A DNA stretch of 64,000 bases from CAYFLR01 sp964343805 (GCA_964343805.1 CAYFLR010000018.1:1-64000); one strand, 5' to 3'. Shown: positions 26,657 to 36,034, counted from the first letter of the stretch. The notes: generated from the sequence alone by a model not told the origin. Made by a program: numbers and translations.

Positions 26657-27949
26657 GTATAGCTTCAGAGAGTTTTTCTAAGTCGGAATCCTGGTGGGCG
26701 GTAGATAGAAATCCCACCTCATAGGCGCTTGGAGCAAGGTAGAAGCCCTTCGCTAAAAGCTTGTGAAAGCTAGCGGTAAAAACTTCAGGATGCTCTGCTG
26801 GAATTTCAGCGGGAGTCCGGATAGTATCAACGGGGTTGTTTGCATGGTGAAAGGCCAACCAGAAAAGAGATCCCACCTGCTGTATTTTTGATTTCACAGG
26901 TAGATTGAGTTGATTCACTCTTTGTTCAAGGTCGGTGGACCAACTAATTAACCGATCGTTGAGCTCTTGATAGGGTTGTTTTTCAAAGAGTTGACTGAGA
27001 GTGGCTAAACCGGCCACCATAGCAATCGGATTGGCGCTCAAGGTTCCAGCCTGATAAACCGGACCCATAGGAGCAATCATGTTCATGATTTCATTGCGTG
27101 CAGCGTAAGCTCCAACCGGAAAGCCTCCACCGATGACTTTTCCATAGGTGACAATATCGGGCCTTACACCGGTAATTTCAGCCATTCCACCAAAGGAGAG
27201 GCGAAAGCCAGTGATGACTTCATCAAAAATCAACAGAGCGCCATGCTTATGAGCCGNNNNNNNNNNTGTAGATGAGCCAGAAAACCTTCTCGCTGAGGGA
27301 GAAGGCCATTATTAGCTGGCACCGGCTCCACAATAATAGCCGCAATGCCTTCAGGGTTCTTCTGAAAAGCTAAATCAATTGCTTCTGGCTGGTCAAGGGG
27401 TAATACGATGGTGTCAGAACCTACGTCGGAACTCACTCCAGCACTATCTGGCTCACTCATCTCCGCTAATCCGGAACCTGCTCGGACGAGCATGCTATCG
27501 CAATGGCCGTGATAACAACCATCAAATTTGATGATTTTATTTCGCTGGGTGAAAGCTCGCGCGAGCCTTAAAGCAGACATGACCGCTTCAGTACCTGAGT
27601 TAACGAAACGAATTTGATCAATAAAGGGAATCCGCTCGGTAATGTATTCAGCGAGTTCGAGTGAGTAGGGTTCCGCGGTGCCGTAACTCAATCCTCGACT
27701 GAGAGCTTCGGTGACACGTTCTGCCACTAAAGGATCTTGATGCCCTAAAATGAGTGGTCCCCATGACATACAAAAGTCCGTATAACTATTACCATCCACA
27801 TCTGTCAGGCGACTGCCTTGGGCTGATTGAATGAAAAGAGGGGTTCCGCCTACACCTTTGAAAGCACGAACGGGTGAATGAACGCCACCAGGAGAAACTT
27901 TCCTGGCGCGTTCGATTAAAGATTCTGATTGGGAAATTTTTAAGGTCAT
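26643..27949 (-). CDS. hemL: glutamate-1-semialdehyde 2,1-aminomutase (interrupted by an assembly gap)
   Basis: The enzyme makes 5-aminolevulinate from glutamate-1-semialdehyde, the second step of the C5 tetrapyrrole route. The N-terminal part has SPGGVHSPVRAFKG, NSGTEAVMSALRLAR and DGCYHGHCDSMLV; the C-terminal part has the PLP lysine in TYGKVIGGGFPVGAY. A run of 10 N falls between IVEPV...GFLAHL and LIFDEVITGF, and its length does not keep the frame, so the gap size is a placeholder and the gene is probably intact. The ATG overlaps the stop of the upstream Fe-S protein gene (ATGA), which indicates coupling. It serves the siroheme needed by DsrAB and haem for cytochromes. Confidence 0.93.
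27257..27266. other. assembly gap of 10 N inside hemL
   Basis: Ten undetermined bases. The two flanking hemL parts are in different frames, so the true length is not 10. Confidence 0.98.
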
Positions 27950-29277
27950 TTTTCTTCAGATTTTTTCGGTTCTGTCACTAGTGCATCAGCAACGAGATTT
28001 ACTAATTGAGTTACTTTCATGTCGAGTTTGTAGTGTTTGATAAGGTCGTTAAGGCCGTCCACACAGTTGTGACAGGAGGTTACGACTATTTTTGCACCTG
28101 TTTCTTTTAGCTGATCTGCTTTAACTTTAGCAGACTTGAGACGGCGAGGAGCATATTCTGACATGGACATAGCTCCACCACCACCGGTGCAGCAGTAGTT
28201 TTCAGCGCGATTAGGATACATTTCTTTAAAGTCGGTACAAACCATTTGGAGTAACTCACGAGGTTCTTCAGTGAGTCCACAGCTTCGAGCGTTGTTACAG
28301 GAGTCGTGGAAGGTCACTCTTTCCGTATTTTTGGTCTTATCAACTTTGATTTTTCCTTGCTTTACATAGTTAAGCATGGTGATTACTGAGCTTTCTAATT
28401 CAAACTTAAGATCCATTCCGGCCCAGTTGGGTCCTTCACAGCGGGTAGAACGATAGCCGTGTCCGCACTCAGACATTACTAGTTTTTTGCCACGAAGTTC
28501 ATCGGTTTTTTCGTATACACGACGTGCTACACTTCCAGCTAGCAAGTCATCTCCAGAGAATAGACCAAAGTTAGTCATGTCCCAACCTTCAGAAGGCATG
28601 GTCCAATTTTCACCTGCCGCATGGAAAATTCTCGCTGCATCAGAGATAGAACGAGGATCGTATTTTACCTCTCTAGGGTTGATGGAGTAAACAATATTGG
28701 CATCCATTTTATCAATGGGGATTTTGAATTCCGGATCTTCCAACTCATCCTGGAGTTCTTCTTCCATCCACTCGATGGTATCGAGGTAATCCTCTTTGAG
28801 CACTCCCATCTGGTTTCCAATTTCCCATTGGTCTTTACTAACCACAGAAACGCCTTCTGGCATAATACCAACAGAGACTAAAAGACCACGGGCCATTCGG
28901 TTAAAAGTGGCTAAGTCAACACCCATAGGGCAGTTAAAGGTACAGCGTCGGCAGTTGGTACATTTTCCAAAAACGATATCTTTCAGTTTTTCTAAATCTT
29001 CGTCAGAAATTTCTTGCTTGGCTTTCACCCACCAAGGGAAGAGTTGTCCCATCCAATCCACTTCGCCTTTAAAAATTTTACGAAGCTGATCTCCCTTGTA
29101 GGCAGGGGCGTAGGTCGGGTCACCTGGATTAGCTAATACATAGTGGCAAGAGTCGGTACACATTCCACAATGAACACAGCCTACGAGAGAGCCCACCACT
29201 TGGCGGCTCAATTTCTGTTTCATTCTTTCAATAACTTTTTGTGCTTTTTTTGATTTCTTTTTCTTATCTTTACACAT
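27946..29277 (-). CDS. TmcB/DsrK-like Fe-S oxidoreductase (HdrD family)
   Basis: The N-terminal half has two [4Fe-4S] ferredoxin motifs (CVHCGMCTDSC and CTNCRRCTFNCP). The C-terminal half has heterodisulfide-reductase CCG motifs: SCNNARSCG, YCCTGGGGAMSM and SCHNC. These bind the special noncubane-type cluster used for disulfide or thiol chemistry. It resembles DsrK and TmcB and is paired with a cytochrome b immediately upstream, as in DsrMK and TmcBC. It is a second such module in addition to dsrK at 50035-51651. It probably passes electrons between the quinone pool and a cytoplasmic thiol/disulfide such as DsrC; this is inferred. Confidence 0.8.
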   Translation of the reverse strand: MCKDKKKKSKKAQKVIERMKQKLSRQVVGSLVGCVHCGMCTDSCHYVLANPGDPTYAPAYKGDQLRKIFKGEVDWMGQLFPWWVKAKQEISDEDLEKLKDIVFGKCTNCRRCTFNCPMGVDLATFNRMARGLLVSVGIMPEGVSVVSKDQWEIGNQMGVLKEDYLDTIEWMEEELQDELEDPEFKIPIDKMDANIVYSINPREVKYDPRSISDAARIFHAAGENWTMPSEGWDMTNFGLFSGDDLLAGSVARRVYEKTDELRGKKLVMSECGHGYRSTRCEGPNWAGMDLKFELESSVITMLNYVKQGKIKVDKTKNTERVTFHDSCNNARSCGLTEEPRELLQMVCTDFKEMYPNRAENYCCTGGGGAMSMSEYAPRRLKSAKVKADQLKETGAKIVVTSCHNCVDGLNDLIKHYKLDMKVTQLVNLVADALVTEPKKSEEK

Positions 29278-29307
29278 GTTAATCTCCCGATGAGGTATGT
29301 GTTATCG

Positions 29308-29985
29308 TTAGTTTGCCTGTTGATTTCCGGGAAAAACCCCTCGATGTCCCAAGGTTTTGCCTAAGTAATAACGGGTGAAGGGGTAGTAAATATAGTGTGA
29401 TATTTTGCTAAAAGGTACGTAAATCAAGAAGAAGGCGGTGAGAAAAAAGTAAGTTAACAGATGAGCTTCTCCATTGGCCATACTATTGGGTGCTGCTAGA
29501 TAGGCGGAATAGAGCCAAATGGTGAGTAAGAAAATAGAAAAATAATCATCTGGTGTACTGATGGCTCTCATATAGACACTGCCCAATCTTCGGATGATTC
29601 GATAGATTCCAATAAGGAAAGCGAGGAAACAGAACAGCTGAATAATTTTAACTAAGAAAGGTGCCGCTGTTAAAAGTCCAGGTCCGTAAGGAATAATAAA
29701 AGAAAGTAAAATAGCAAAGGTTACTCCAATGTGGAATACAACAAATGTGAGGTAGAAAAACCATTTATGTCGGGAGCTCTCCATAACCCATGGCATAGCC
29801 ACATTGAGCATGGAAAGTAAAATCCCTTTTTGCTTGGTCATATCCATTGAACCGGTTTTGGCTTGGCGCTCTTGTCCCGCTTTGAATTTGAGCATCCAAC
29901 GGACTTTAAAAATATAGACAACCGCCATAAAAATTAGAGCAACTTCTTGCAAAGTTGTTTCGGCAAAACTTAATAATGAACTCAT
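29308..29985 (-). CDS. TmcC/DsrM-like cytochrome b membrane subunit
   Basis: A 225-residue membrane protein with about five helices, of the respiratory nitrate reductase gamma (NarI)/HdrE type. Histidines on the helices (SRHKWFFYLTFVVFHIGVTF, GEAHLLTYF) are candidate haem b ligands. The ending SKISHYIYYPFTRYYLG is like that in DsrM and TmcC. It lies 30 bases upstream of the HdrD-like gene, and the two should form a membrane quinol-linked complex. There is no cytochrome c subunit (TmcA) or DsrJOP next to it, so this is a minimal two-subunit module. Confidence 0.78.
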   Translation of the reverse strand: MSSLLSFAETTLQEVALIFMAVVYIFKVRWMLKFKAGQERQAKTGSMDMTKQKGILLSMLNVAMPWVMESSRHKWFFYLTFVVFHIGVTFAILLSFIIPYGPGLLTAAPFLVKIIQLFCFLAFLIGIYRIIRRLGSVYMRAISTPDDYFSIFLLTIWLYSAYLAAPNSMANGEAHLLTYFFLTAFFLIYVPFSKISHYIYYPFTRYYLGKTLGHRGVFPGNQQAN

Positions 29986-29997
29986 GATCCTCCCCCT

Positions 29998-30528
29998 TTA
30001 TACCAATTGTGTGAGAGCTTCTTTAAAAGCTGTATGCTGTGTAGAATCGTTGGCAACTAAAAAGACATCACTTATTGAAGTCTCTTTTTTGGCATGATCA
30101 GCAATGGCGCCCATCATGACTTTGGTTACCATTGGTAGGGGAACTCCATAAAAGCCATAGCCCATAGCGGGAAAAGCAATTTGCTTAATTCCTTTATCAT
30201 GGGCAATTTTTAAGGTGTTTTCCATAGTCATGCGGAGTTTACTTTCCGTGTCATCTTCTTGGAATTTTGGTCCTGCGGCATGAATTAAATATTGAGCCTT
30301 CATCTCACCGGCACCCGTGAGTACTGCCTCGGTGGTGTTTATACCACCCATTTCATCTAACTCTTTTTGGATGGAGGGTCCTCCCATTTGTTGGATTGCT
30401 GTGCCAAAACCTGTTCCGATCTTCAGGTCTTCGGTGGCATAATAAACCCAACACTCAACATCCATGTCCATAATGATTTCTCGCACCACTTTTACATTGC
30501 AGTTTCCTGTCTTCTTTTCATCTGACAT
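29998..30528 (-). CDS. macro-domain (ADP-ribose-binding fold) protein
   Basis: The ATG is preferred over an upstream GTG because AAAGGA lies 7 bases before it. The sequence follows the macro fold: FGTAIQQMGGPSIQKEL, LIHAAGPKF, and AFPAMGYGFYGVPLP, which is the phosphate-binding loop of ADP-ribose binders. The usual NAAN segment with the catalytic asparagine is replaced by YYATED, so it may bind a nucleotide without hydrolysing it. It is the first gene of an operon with the cytochrome b, the HdrD-like protein and hemL. Why such a protein leads a redox/tetrapyrrole operon is not clear; ADP-ribose or APS-like nucleotide sensing is a guess. Confidence 0.75.
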   Translation of the reverse strand: MSDEKKTGNCNVKVVREIIMDMDVECWVYYATEDLKIGTGFGTAIQQMGGPSIQKELDEMGGINTTEAVLTGAGEMKAQYLIHAAGPKFQEDDTESKLRMTMENTLKIAHDKGIKQIAFPAMGYGFYGVPLPMVTKVMMGAIADHAKKETSISDVFLVANDSTQHTAFKEALTQLV

Positions 30529-30616
30529 TGCTGTTCCTTTCACGCCAAAAGGTTATTCCTTGAAATTGCAGAGTAATTGCATAACGCCGCTATTTTGTTA
30601 CTACTATTCAGTAATC

Positions 30617-30645
30617 ACGATAGCTATTAGAATAGATAGCGTCAA
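30617..30645 (-). promoter_or_regulatory. predicted sigma-70 promoter of the macro-tmcCB-like-hemL operon
   Basis: Reading leftward, TTGACG and TATCGT are separated by 17 bases, in the 169-base spacer upstream of the macro-domain gene. Confidence 0.55.
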
Positions 30646-30697
30646 GGGATTTCCAGATTATTTCTGAGAAATAAATGATTGTACTTTCGAGAGGAGA

Positions 30698-31681
30698 TTA
30701 CACCACCCATTTTGAGGAGTTTCTGGCCCCATAAGAAATGACCATAGAGGCACCGGCTCTCACAAAGGAGGTCCAGGCTTCAAGATGGGCCCGCCTAGCA
30801 TCAATGAGACCTTCTTTAGCCAGTTGATTGATAGCTGCAAATTCGCCACTCACCTGATAGACAGCCCAAGGTTTAGGAACCTCTTGAGATAGCCATGAAA
30901 GTATATCTAAATAGGGCATACCCGGTTTGACCATGAGAATGTCAGCTCCTTCTGCGGCATCTCGCTGGGCACAAGCTAGTGCATCTGAGGGGTGAGCCGG
31001 ATCGATTTGGTAAGTGGACCTGTCATGGATTTTAAGGGTGGGGTCAGGAGCAGAGTCTGCGGCTCCTCTGAAAGGCCCATAGAAGTTTGAATGAAATTTA
31101 GCGCTATAACTCATTATGGAAACGTGTTCTAAATTATGCTCATTCAGTTTGTTTCGCATAGCCCCAATACGACCATCCATCATATCACTGGGGGCCACAC
31201 AATCGGCTCCTGCAGCTGCAAATAGATGACTTTGTCTGGCTAATTCGGCCACACTTTTTGAATTTTCTACCAATGTCTTTTCGGGATTTAAATAACCACA
31301 ATGACCATGGGTGGTATAGGTGCAAAGGCAGATATCAGTGGCCAGCCAAAGGTCAGAGCCAAAACGCTCTTTTAATTTACTTATCTGTCTCACCATAAAA
31401 TCATACTGAAAGTCTTTTTCCCTTTTTTGATCCACCACTCCAAAGAGGAGCATTTTAGAACAACCTGCCTTGAGATCCTGTTCCACTTGAGAAGCTAATG
31501 TCTCTTCCGTATCACGAAATACGCCTTCTAGACCGGGAATGGGTTCTTTTTGCTTGATTCCCTCTACCACGAAATAGGGTTGAATAAACTGTTTGGGAGA
31601 GAGATGTATCTCTCGGGTCAAGTCTCTCATGTGAGGAGTTGCACGTAACCGTCTTTGACCTAGGGGGTATCGTTGATCCAT
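30698..31681 (-). CDS. hemB: delta-aminolevulinic acid dehydratase (porphobilinogen synthase)
   Basis: It condenses two 5-aminolevulinate molecules to porphobilinogen. The Schiff-base lysine is in DILMVKPGMPYLD, a second active-site lysine in YSAKFHSNFYGPFR, and the zinc-type metal site in DICLCTYTTHGHCGYL. I chose the ATG because AAGGAG lies 8 bases upstream; an in-frame GTG 9 bases earlier overlaps that ribosome binding site. It overlaps the end of the hemCD gene by 22 bases and is the last gene of the siroheme operon. Length (327 residues) is normal. Confidence 0.96.
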   Translation of the reverse strand: MDQRYPLGQRRLRATPHMRDLTREIHLSPKQFIQPYFVVEGIKQKEPIPGLEGVFRDTEETLASQVEQDLKAGCSKMLLFGVVDQKREKDFQYDFMVRQISKLKERFGSDLWLATDICLCTYTTHGHCGYLNPEKTLVENSKSVAELARQSHLFAAAGADCVAPSDMMDGRIGAMRNKLNEHNLEHVSIMSYSAKFHSNFYGPFRGAADSAPDPTLKIHDRSTYQIDPAHPSDALACAQRDAAEGADILMVKPGMPYLDILSWLSQEVPKPWAVYQVSGEFAAINQLAKEGLIDARRAHLEAWTSFVRAGASMVISYGARNSSKWVV

Positions 31682-33198
31682 TTGATCCACTCCTTATGAT
31701 TTGGAAAAGAGGTGAGTTTGGATAGGTTTTTCTCCCTGAGATAATTAAAAGATTTACCCGCTCCGCAAGCGTGGTGAATCTCTTCACCCATCAGATGAGC
31801 AAAGGCATCAAATTGACTGCCACTGTTCCAGTAGATGAATTTAGCGTTTTTCAGTTGTTCTTTGTCATCTTCAGTGATTTCATACTCCACTTGGTAGCTA
31901 GCTATTACATTATTAAATCCTTGCCAAGTGGGAATTGCCTGTTTGTGCGTAAGAAATGTCCAATTTGATAGCTGATCATTTCTTAATACGGGTTGCTTAA
32001 TTAATTCTTGAATGTGTTCAAATCCCAAACTTTCTGCGCAGCCGCTCACCCACAGACCTTTTTTGGCTATTTTAAACCAGCTCTGGGTGCCTGCAGCCCA
32101 AAGCTTGGCATCAGTAATATCCGCTTTTGCTATATTTTCTATAGCATAGGAATGAGAGATAAAAAGGGATCTTGTGGATTTTTCTTTGAAATCTTCCACC
32201 GGGAGAGGGGTTTTAGCAGCTCTAAACTTGGATCCATCACAGACAAAGGGAAGCTGTTCTTTGGAGCACAAAGGAGCTGGAATGTTCCAATTAATAGTTG
32301 CTCCCTCTTCATCAGTCTTCTCTAATTTCTTAAAGTGAACAGTTCCTAATGCGGGATGTAAAATCTCGGTGGTACCTAAGGGACTATGGCAACCCCCGCC
32401 AATATCGTGGAGGACTTTTCGTTCTCTTTTAGCCTGTTGCAGCGTGGTGGGATGATGAATCTGCTTTAAAAATTGCTTTGTTACAGCATCATCATTTCGG
32501 CATTCAACCGCTAGAACACCTTGAGCGGGAGCCGTTGGACAGTGAGTGAGGGGTAGTACCATATACTTCGTTTTATCAAATAGCTGGTTAAGTATTTTTC
32601 TTCCTGCTGGATCTCTCCATAGTCGAATGAGCCCAGAAAGGGCTAGCACTACGCCATCAAGATAGCGTTCAGAAGAGGTGGGTTCATGGATGCGAGAGAG
32701 CCGAGTATTTACATTTCCTCGGATAGGGACCCAATCAATATGAGTCGGTTGATTAGAGTCTGATTGAGGTAATGCCTTCTTTAAAAAGGGAGGGGTGTGC
32801 TCAAGTCTGCGGGGAGATGAGGTTCCAATTTTAATTTCCCCAGAGCTTAATCTTCCTTTGATGTGGGGAGAGAAAATTATGATGTCCCTAGGGTCTTCCC
32901 TTGGAGGGGTCGCCGCCAGACAGATATTAGATGGGCGGTCTAAACTTAAATCTTTAAAAGAGTGCACAGCGAAGTCTATTTTCCCGGTAAGCAAAGCTTC
33001 ATCAATTTCAGCTACAAAGAATTCTTTGCCATTCACTTCAGAAAGAGGAATATCTTGAATTCGGTCTCCCTTGGTAGTTATACCTACAAGTTCAATTTCA
33101 GATTCTGGAAGTTTTTGTTTTAGCTGGTCTGCCACCCATCCACTTTGGGCCTGAGCTAACAGGGACATACGAGTCCCTAAACGAAAGATTTTCTTCAT
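31660..33198 (-). CDS. hemCD: fused porphobilinogen deaminase / uroporphyrinogen-III synthase
   Basis: Residues ~1-295 are HemC: LGTRMSLLAQAQ at the start, SFKDLSLDRP, GTSSPRRL, and the dipyrromethane-cofactor cysteine in HDIGGGCHSPLG. The last ~190 residues resemble the HemD fold, with weakly conserved Rossmann-like strands and an ending of the form FNYLREKNLSKLTSF. The two steps turn porphobilinogen into uroporphyrinogen III, the branch point to siroheme. The frame is open 14 codons further upstream into hemA, but the second ATG begins the conserved sequence and lies 14 bases after the hemA stop, so it is chosen. HemC is certain; the HemD part is inferred from position and length. Confidence 0.88.
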   Translation of the reverse strand: MKKIFRLGTRMSLLAQAQSGWVADQLKQKLPESEIELVGITTKGDRIQDIPLSEVNGKEFFVAEIDEALLTGKIDFAVHSFKDLSLDRPSNICLAATPPREDPRDIIIFSPHIKGRLSSGEIKIGTSSPRRLEHTPPFLKKALPQSDSNQPTHIDWVPIRGNVNTRLSRIHEPTSSERYLDGVVLALSGLIRLWRDPAGRKILNQLFDKTKYMVLPLTHCPTAPAQGVLAVECRNDDAVTKQFLKQIHHPTTLQQAKRERKVLHDIGGGCHSPLGTTEILHPALGTVHFKKLEKTDEEGATINWNIPAPLCSKEQLPFVCDGSKFRAAKTPLPVEDFKEKSTRSLFISHSYAIENIAKADITDAKLWAAGTQSWFKIAKKGLWVSGCAESLGFEHIQELIKQPVLRNDQLSNWTFLTHKQAIPTWQGFNNVIASYQVEYEITEDDKEQLKNAKFIYWNSGSQFDAFAHLMGEEIHHACGAGKSFNYLREKNLSKLTSFPNHKEWIKWINDTP

Positions 33199-33211
33199 GG
33201 AGTTTCCGAGA

Positions 33212-34435
33212 TTAAGGATTGGAGTAGTAATCGAGAACATTATTTATAGAGCGAAACATATTGCCTTGATAAAAACGGAACATGAGTTTTAATTTCTCGG
33301 CAAGAATTTTACGCTCTTTTTTACCCAACTGAAAATAGTGAGCATCTATATATTGGGGAATTATCTTTTGGCTATTTTCATAGTGTCGTCTGGTTTTGTC
33401 AAGGAGCGGGGTGATGGTTTGGGAAATACAGTATCTCTTGAAATGCGCCACATACTTTTGGATTAAAGTTTCTAGAGGTTGTCCATTTATGGGGGGGTGG
33501 GCATGAGAATTAAATTTGCAGAGATGATCTATATTTTTATATTCGATGCAGGATAGGTTTTCTACTTTTTCATCCACCTGGCGGGGCATCCCGATATCTA
33601 CAATAAGAAAAGGATAGTTACCCTGAGTGGAAAAATGTTTCGCACTAATGGTAGGTTCCAAGCTTCCTGTGGCCACCACCATGGCATCTGCTTCTGCAAT
33701 AAGTTTTTTTAATTCTGAAAAGGGTTTCCATTTATTTTTATTATTTATAGGTATTGTTCGATTAATACTGATGATTTTACATTTTAAATTCTTTTTTAAT
33801 AGCCGGGCTGTTTTACGACCAATTTCACCCATTCCCGTTAAAAGAATGGTTTTCGACTTTATATCTTCTCCAAACCAATGCTGGATGAACTGGGTGGTGA
33901 GACCATGTATTCCTTTTTTATGGTCACTTTGGAATCCCGATTTTCTTGCTAGTTTAGCCATTTTTCCGGCAAGACTACCAATGACATTCAAAAGGGGAGA
34001 AGAGGTTTTTTCCTCTTGGGCTCGATTCATGGCTCCATGAAACTGCTTTACAATTTGAACCTCTCCAGGAACTAGTGACTCGAGTCCACTGATAACCCTG
34101 AAGGTATGCTCTACCGCAGGGGCTTCTTTATATATTTTAGGGCTGGGTAGATTTGAATCATTGCATAAATCCTTCCATTTTGACTGCATTAAGGAAGAAA
34201 AGTAATCTGCAGTGTGAGAAGGATCATCGGTAGATAAAAACCATTCTACTCGATTACAAGTTTCTAAAGAGACAAAGCCCGAGGCCTTTCCAGGAATAGA
34301 ATGTTTTTTGAAAAACTTTTTTCGATCTTTTTTAGTGGTAGCCCAGACTCCGCGGAGAGAGGTGGGAACCTGCCTGAAATCAGCGCTAATCACAACTAAG
34401 GGGACTTCTGTCAGCTCATTTGCTTTAAAGTGCAT
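33212..34435 (-). CDS. hemA: glutamyl-tRNA reductase
   Basis: It reduces glutamyl-tRNA to glutamate-1-semialdehyde, the first step of the C5 route. The catalytic cysteine is in SLETCNRVEWF, the specificity region is GLESLVPGEVQIVKQF, the NADPH domain has ILLTGMGEIGRKTARLL, and the C-terminal dimerisation helices are present (YFQLGKKERKILAEKL). Length 407 is typical. It starts 2 bases after the cobA stop, so it is coupled. In many bacteria this enzyme is the control point by haem feedback; nothing in the sequence shows this here. Confidence 0.95.
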   Translation of the reverse strand: MHFKANELTEVPLVVISADFRQVPTSLRGVWATTKKDRKKFFKKHSIPGKASGFVSLETCNRVEWFLSTDDPSHTADYFSSLMQSKWKDLCNDSNLPSPKIYKEAPAVEHTFRVISGLESLVPGEVQIVKQFHGAMNRAQEEKTSSPLLNVIGSLAGKMAKLARKSGFQSDHKKGIHGLTTQFIQHWFGEDIKSKTILLTGMGEIGRKTARLLKKNLKCKIISINRTIPINNKNKWKPFSELKKLIAEADAMVVATGSLEPTISAKHFSTQGNYPFLIVDIGMPRQVDEKVENLSCIEYKNIDHLCKFNSHAHPPINGQPLETLIQKYVAHFKRYCISQTITPLLDKTRRHYENSQKIIPQYIDAHYFQLGKKERKILAEKLKLMFRFYQGNMFRSINNVLDYYSNP

Positions 34436-34437
34436 AT

Positions 34438-35202
34438 CTAAAATCCATCGACCTTAAACCAGTTTCCAAGTTTTTCTTGCAATTGAACAACCTCTCCCAC
34501 AACGATTATAGAGGGAGGAGCGATTTGGTTTTTTTCTGCAACATCTACAATTGTTTCTAGACTTCCGATAAAAGTTTTTTGCTCTGGATAACATCCCCAT
34601 GAAATAATTGCAACTGGAGTCTGGGGTGAAAGTCCATTTTCTATAAGAGAATTAGATATTTGGGGCAAGTTACTTACGCCCATCAAAAATACTAAAGTTC
34701 CTTCGGTATTTGCTAAAGATTGCCAATTCAAACCTTTATCTTTGTTTTTAACCGAACGATGACCCGTAACAATTGTGACATTGGCTGAAAAGTCACGATG
34801 GGTCACTGGGATGCCAGCATAGGCTGGAACGGCTATGGCAGAGGTAATGCCGGGTATAATAGAAAAAGGAATATTATTGGCAACTAAATATTCCGCCTCT
34901 TCGCCACCCCTTCCAAACAGAAAGGGATCTCCCCCTTTTAGCCTCACAACCTTATGGCCTTTTTCAACATGGGCTACAATTAACTGATTTATTTCTTCTT
35001 GTGGGAGAGTATGATTTCCACTTTTCTTACCTACGTATATCAGCTGGGCATCAGGTGAGGCGTGCTTTAGGATCTCTTTATTGACTAAATAATCGTAGAT
35101 AATAACTTCGGCTTTATTAATAACATTAACGGCCTTCAGTGTTATTAAATCGGGATCTCCAGGTCCTGCGCCAGTTAAATAGACTCTTCCTTGGTCTGCC
35201 AT
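34438..35202 (-). CDS. cobA: uroporphyrinogen-III C-methyltransferase
   Basis: It adds two methyl groups from SAM to uroporphyrinogen III to give precorrin-2, which commits the pathway to siroheme. The SUMT signatures are clear: VYLTGAGPGDPDLITLKA at the N-terminus, RLKGGDPFLFGRGGEE in the middle and GIPVTHRDFS. The protein is single-domain (254 residues), without the HemD or CysG fusion seen elsewhere. It sits between sirC and hemA in the same leftward operon. Confidence 0.96.
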   Translation of the reverse strand: MADQGRVYLTGAGPGDPDLITLKAVNVINKAEVIIYDYLVNKEILKHASPDAQLIYVGKKSGNHTLPQEEINQLIVAHVEKGHKVVRLKGGDPFLFGRGGEEAEYLVANNIPFSIIPGITSAIAVPAYAGIPVTHRDFSANVTIVTGHRSVKNKDKGLNWQSLANTEGTLVFLMGVSNLPQISNSLIENGLSPQTPVAIISWGCYPEQKTFIGSLETIVDVAEKNQIAPPSIIVVGEVVQLQEKLGNWFKVDGF

Positions 35203-35220
35203 TAAAGGGGGCCTTTCACA

Positions 35221-35880
35221 TTATTCTACAAAAAAACTGGGCTCCAACATAAATCCAAAACACTCTTGAATCAAGTGTTGGATTTGTTCTTGCTGATTGT
35301 TTCTTTTAAGTTCCAGTATTTGTTCAAGGTTTGCTAAAAAAATTTCAAAGTCGGGTGCCAAATCTTTACCTGGATGCTCCTTAAGGGCTTTAATTCTGAT
35401 GTTGTGGACGAGATTCGTCAGAAAGCTATAGTCTTGGTCGTAACGTTTTTCCAGGTCTTGCCTGATCCTTTTAGCTAAGGCTGGAGCATGGCCATCGGTA
35501 GAAATGGAAATGTTTAAATTTCCTCTTTGTACTAAAGCGGGTAAATAAAAATCACAAAGTTCTGGAATATCGGCCGCATTTACTAAAATTTTCTGTGAAC
35601 GAGCCTCCTTGCAAATAGACAAATTAAGTTCACTATTATTAGTGGTAATGAAAACTAATTGAAAACCGTTCAAATCCCCAACTTGATATTTTCGCTGTAA
35701 GTGTTGAAAATTGGCCGTTTGGACAATTTTTTGGAGCTCGAAAGTGAGCTCTGGAGACAGAATTGTGATGTCCTTGGTAAACTTTGAAAGAGTAGCGACT
35801 TTGCGCTCTGCAACCTTACCTCCGCCTATAATAAGTACTTTCAGGTTGTCTAGTTTGATACAAATAGGAAAAGTAGACAT
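35221..35880 (-). CDS. sirC: precorrin-2 dehydrogenase / possible sirohydrochlorin ferrochelatase
   Basis: The protein matches the N-terminal CysG/Met8 unit: NAD-binding VLIIGGGKVAERKV, the active-site region VNAADIPELCDFYLPALV, and the helical ISTDGHAPALAKRIRQDLE. It oxidises precorrin-2 to sirohydrochlorin. Met8-like enzymes also insert iron; whether this one does is not certain, but no separate chelatase (sirB/cbiK) is in the window. It is the first gene of the siroheme operon, divergent from aprB across 218 bases. Confidence 0.9.
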   Translation of the reverse strand: MSTFPICIKLDNLKVLIIGGGKVAERKVATLSKFTKDITILSPELTFELQKIVQTANFQHLQRKYQVGDLNGFQLVFITTNNSELNLSICKEARSQKILVNAADIPELCDFYLPALVQRGNLNISISTDGHAPALAKRIRQDLEKRYDQDYSFLTNLVHNIRIKALKEHPGKDLAPDFEIFLANLEQILELKRNNQQEQIQHLIQECFGFMLEPSFFVE

Positions 35881-36005
35881 GTTTTAAGCCATCAAGCAGT
35901 TTAAAGAAAAGCGGGTAAAAAAAGACCGATATAAGGAATCATTTTAATACCCATAAGTCATAGCTCAGCTAACTAACATAAAATGAAATAAAAGTTAATA
36001 AAATA

Positions 36006-36034
36006 TAGACTTTTGAATTTTTGTTTTCTATATT
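36006..36034 (+). promoter_or_regulatory. possible sigma-70 promoter of aprBA
   Basis: TAGACT and TATATT are 17 bases apart in the AT-rich divergent spacer between sirC and aprB; the expected start is about 60 bases upstream of a very strong ribosome binding site (TAAGGAGGT). Confidence 0.4.

Noticed and set aside
26643..27949. hemL as a real pseudogene split in two
   Set aside because: The break coincides with ten N; both parts have all conserved motifs and meet at adjoining family positions, so it is an assembly gap.
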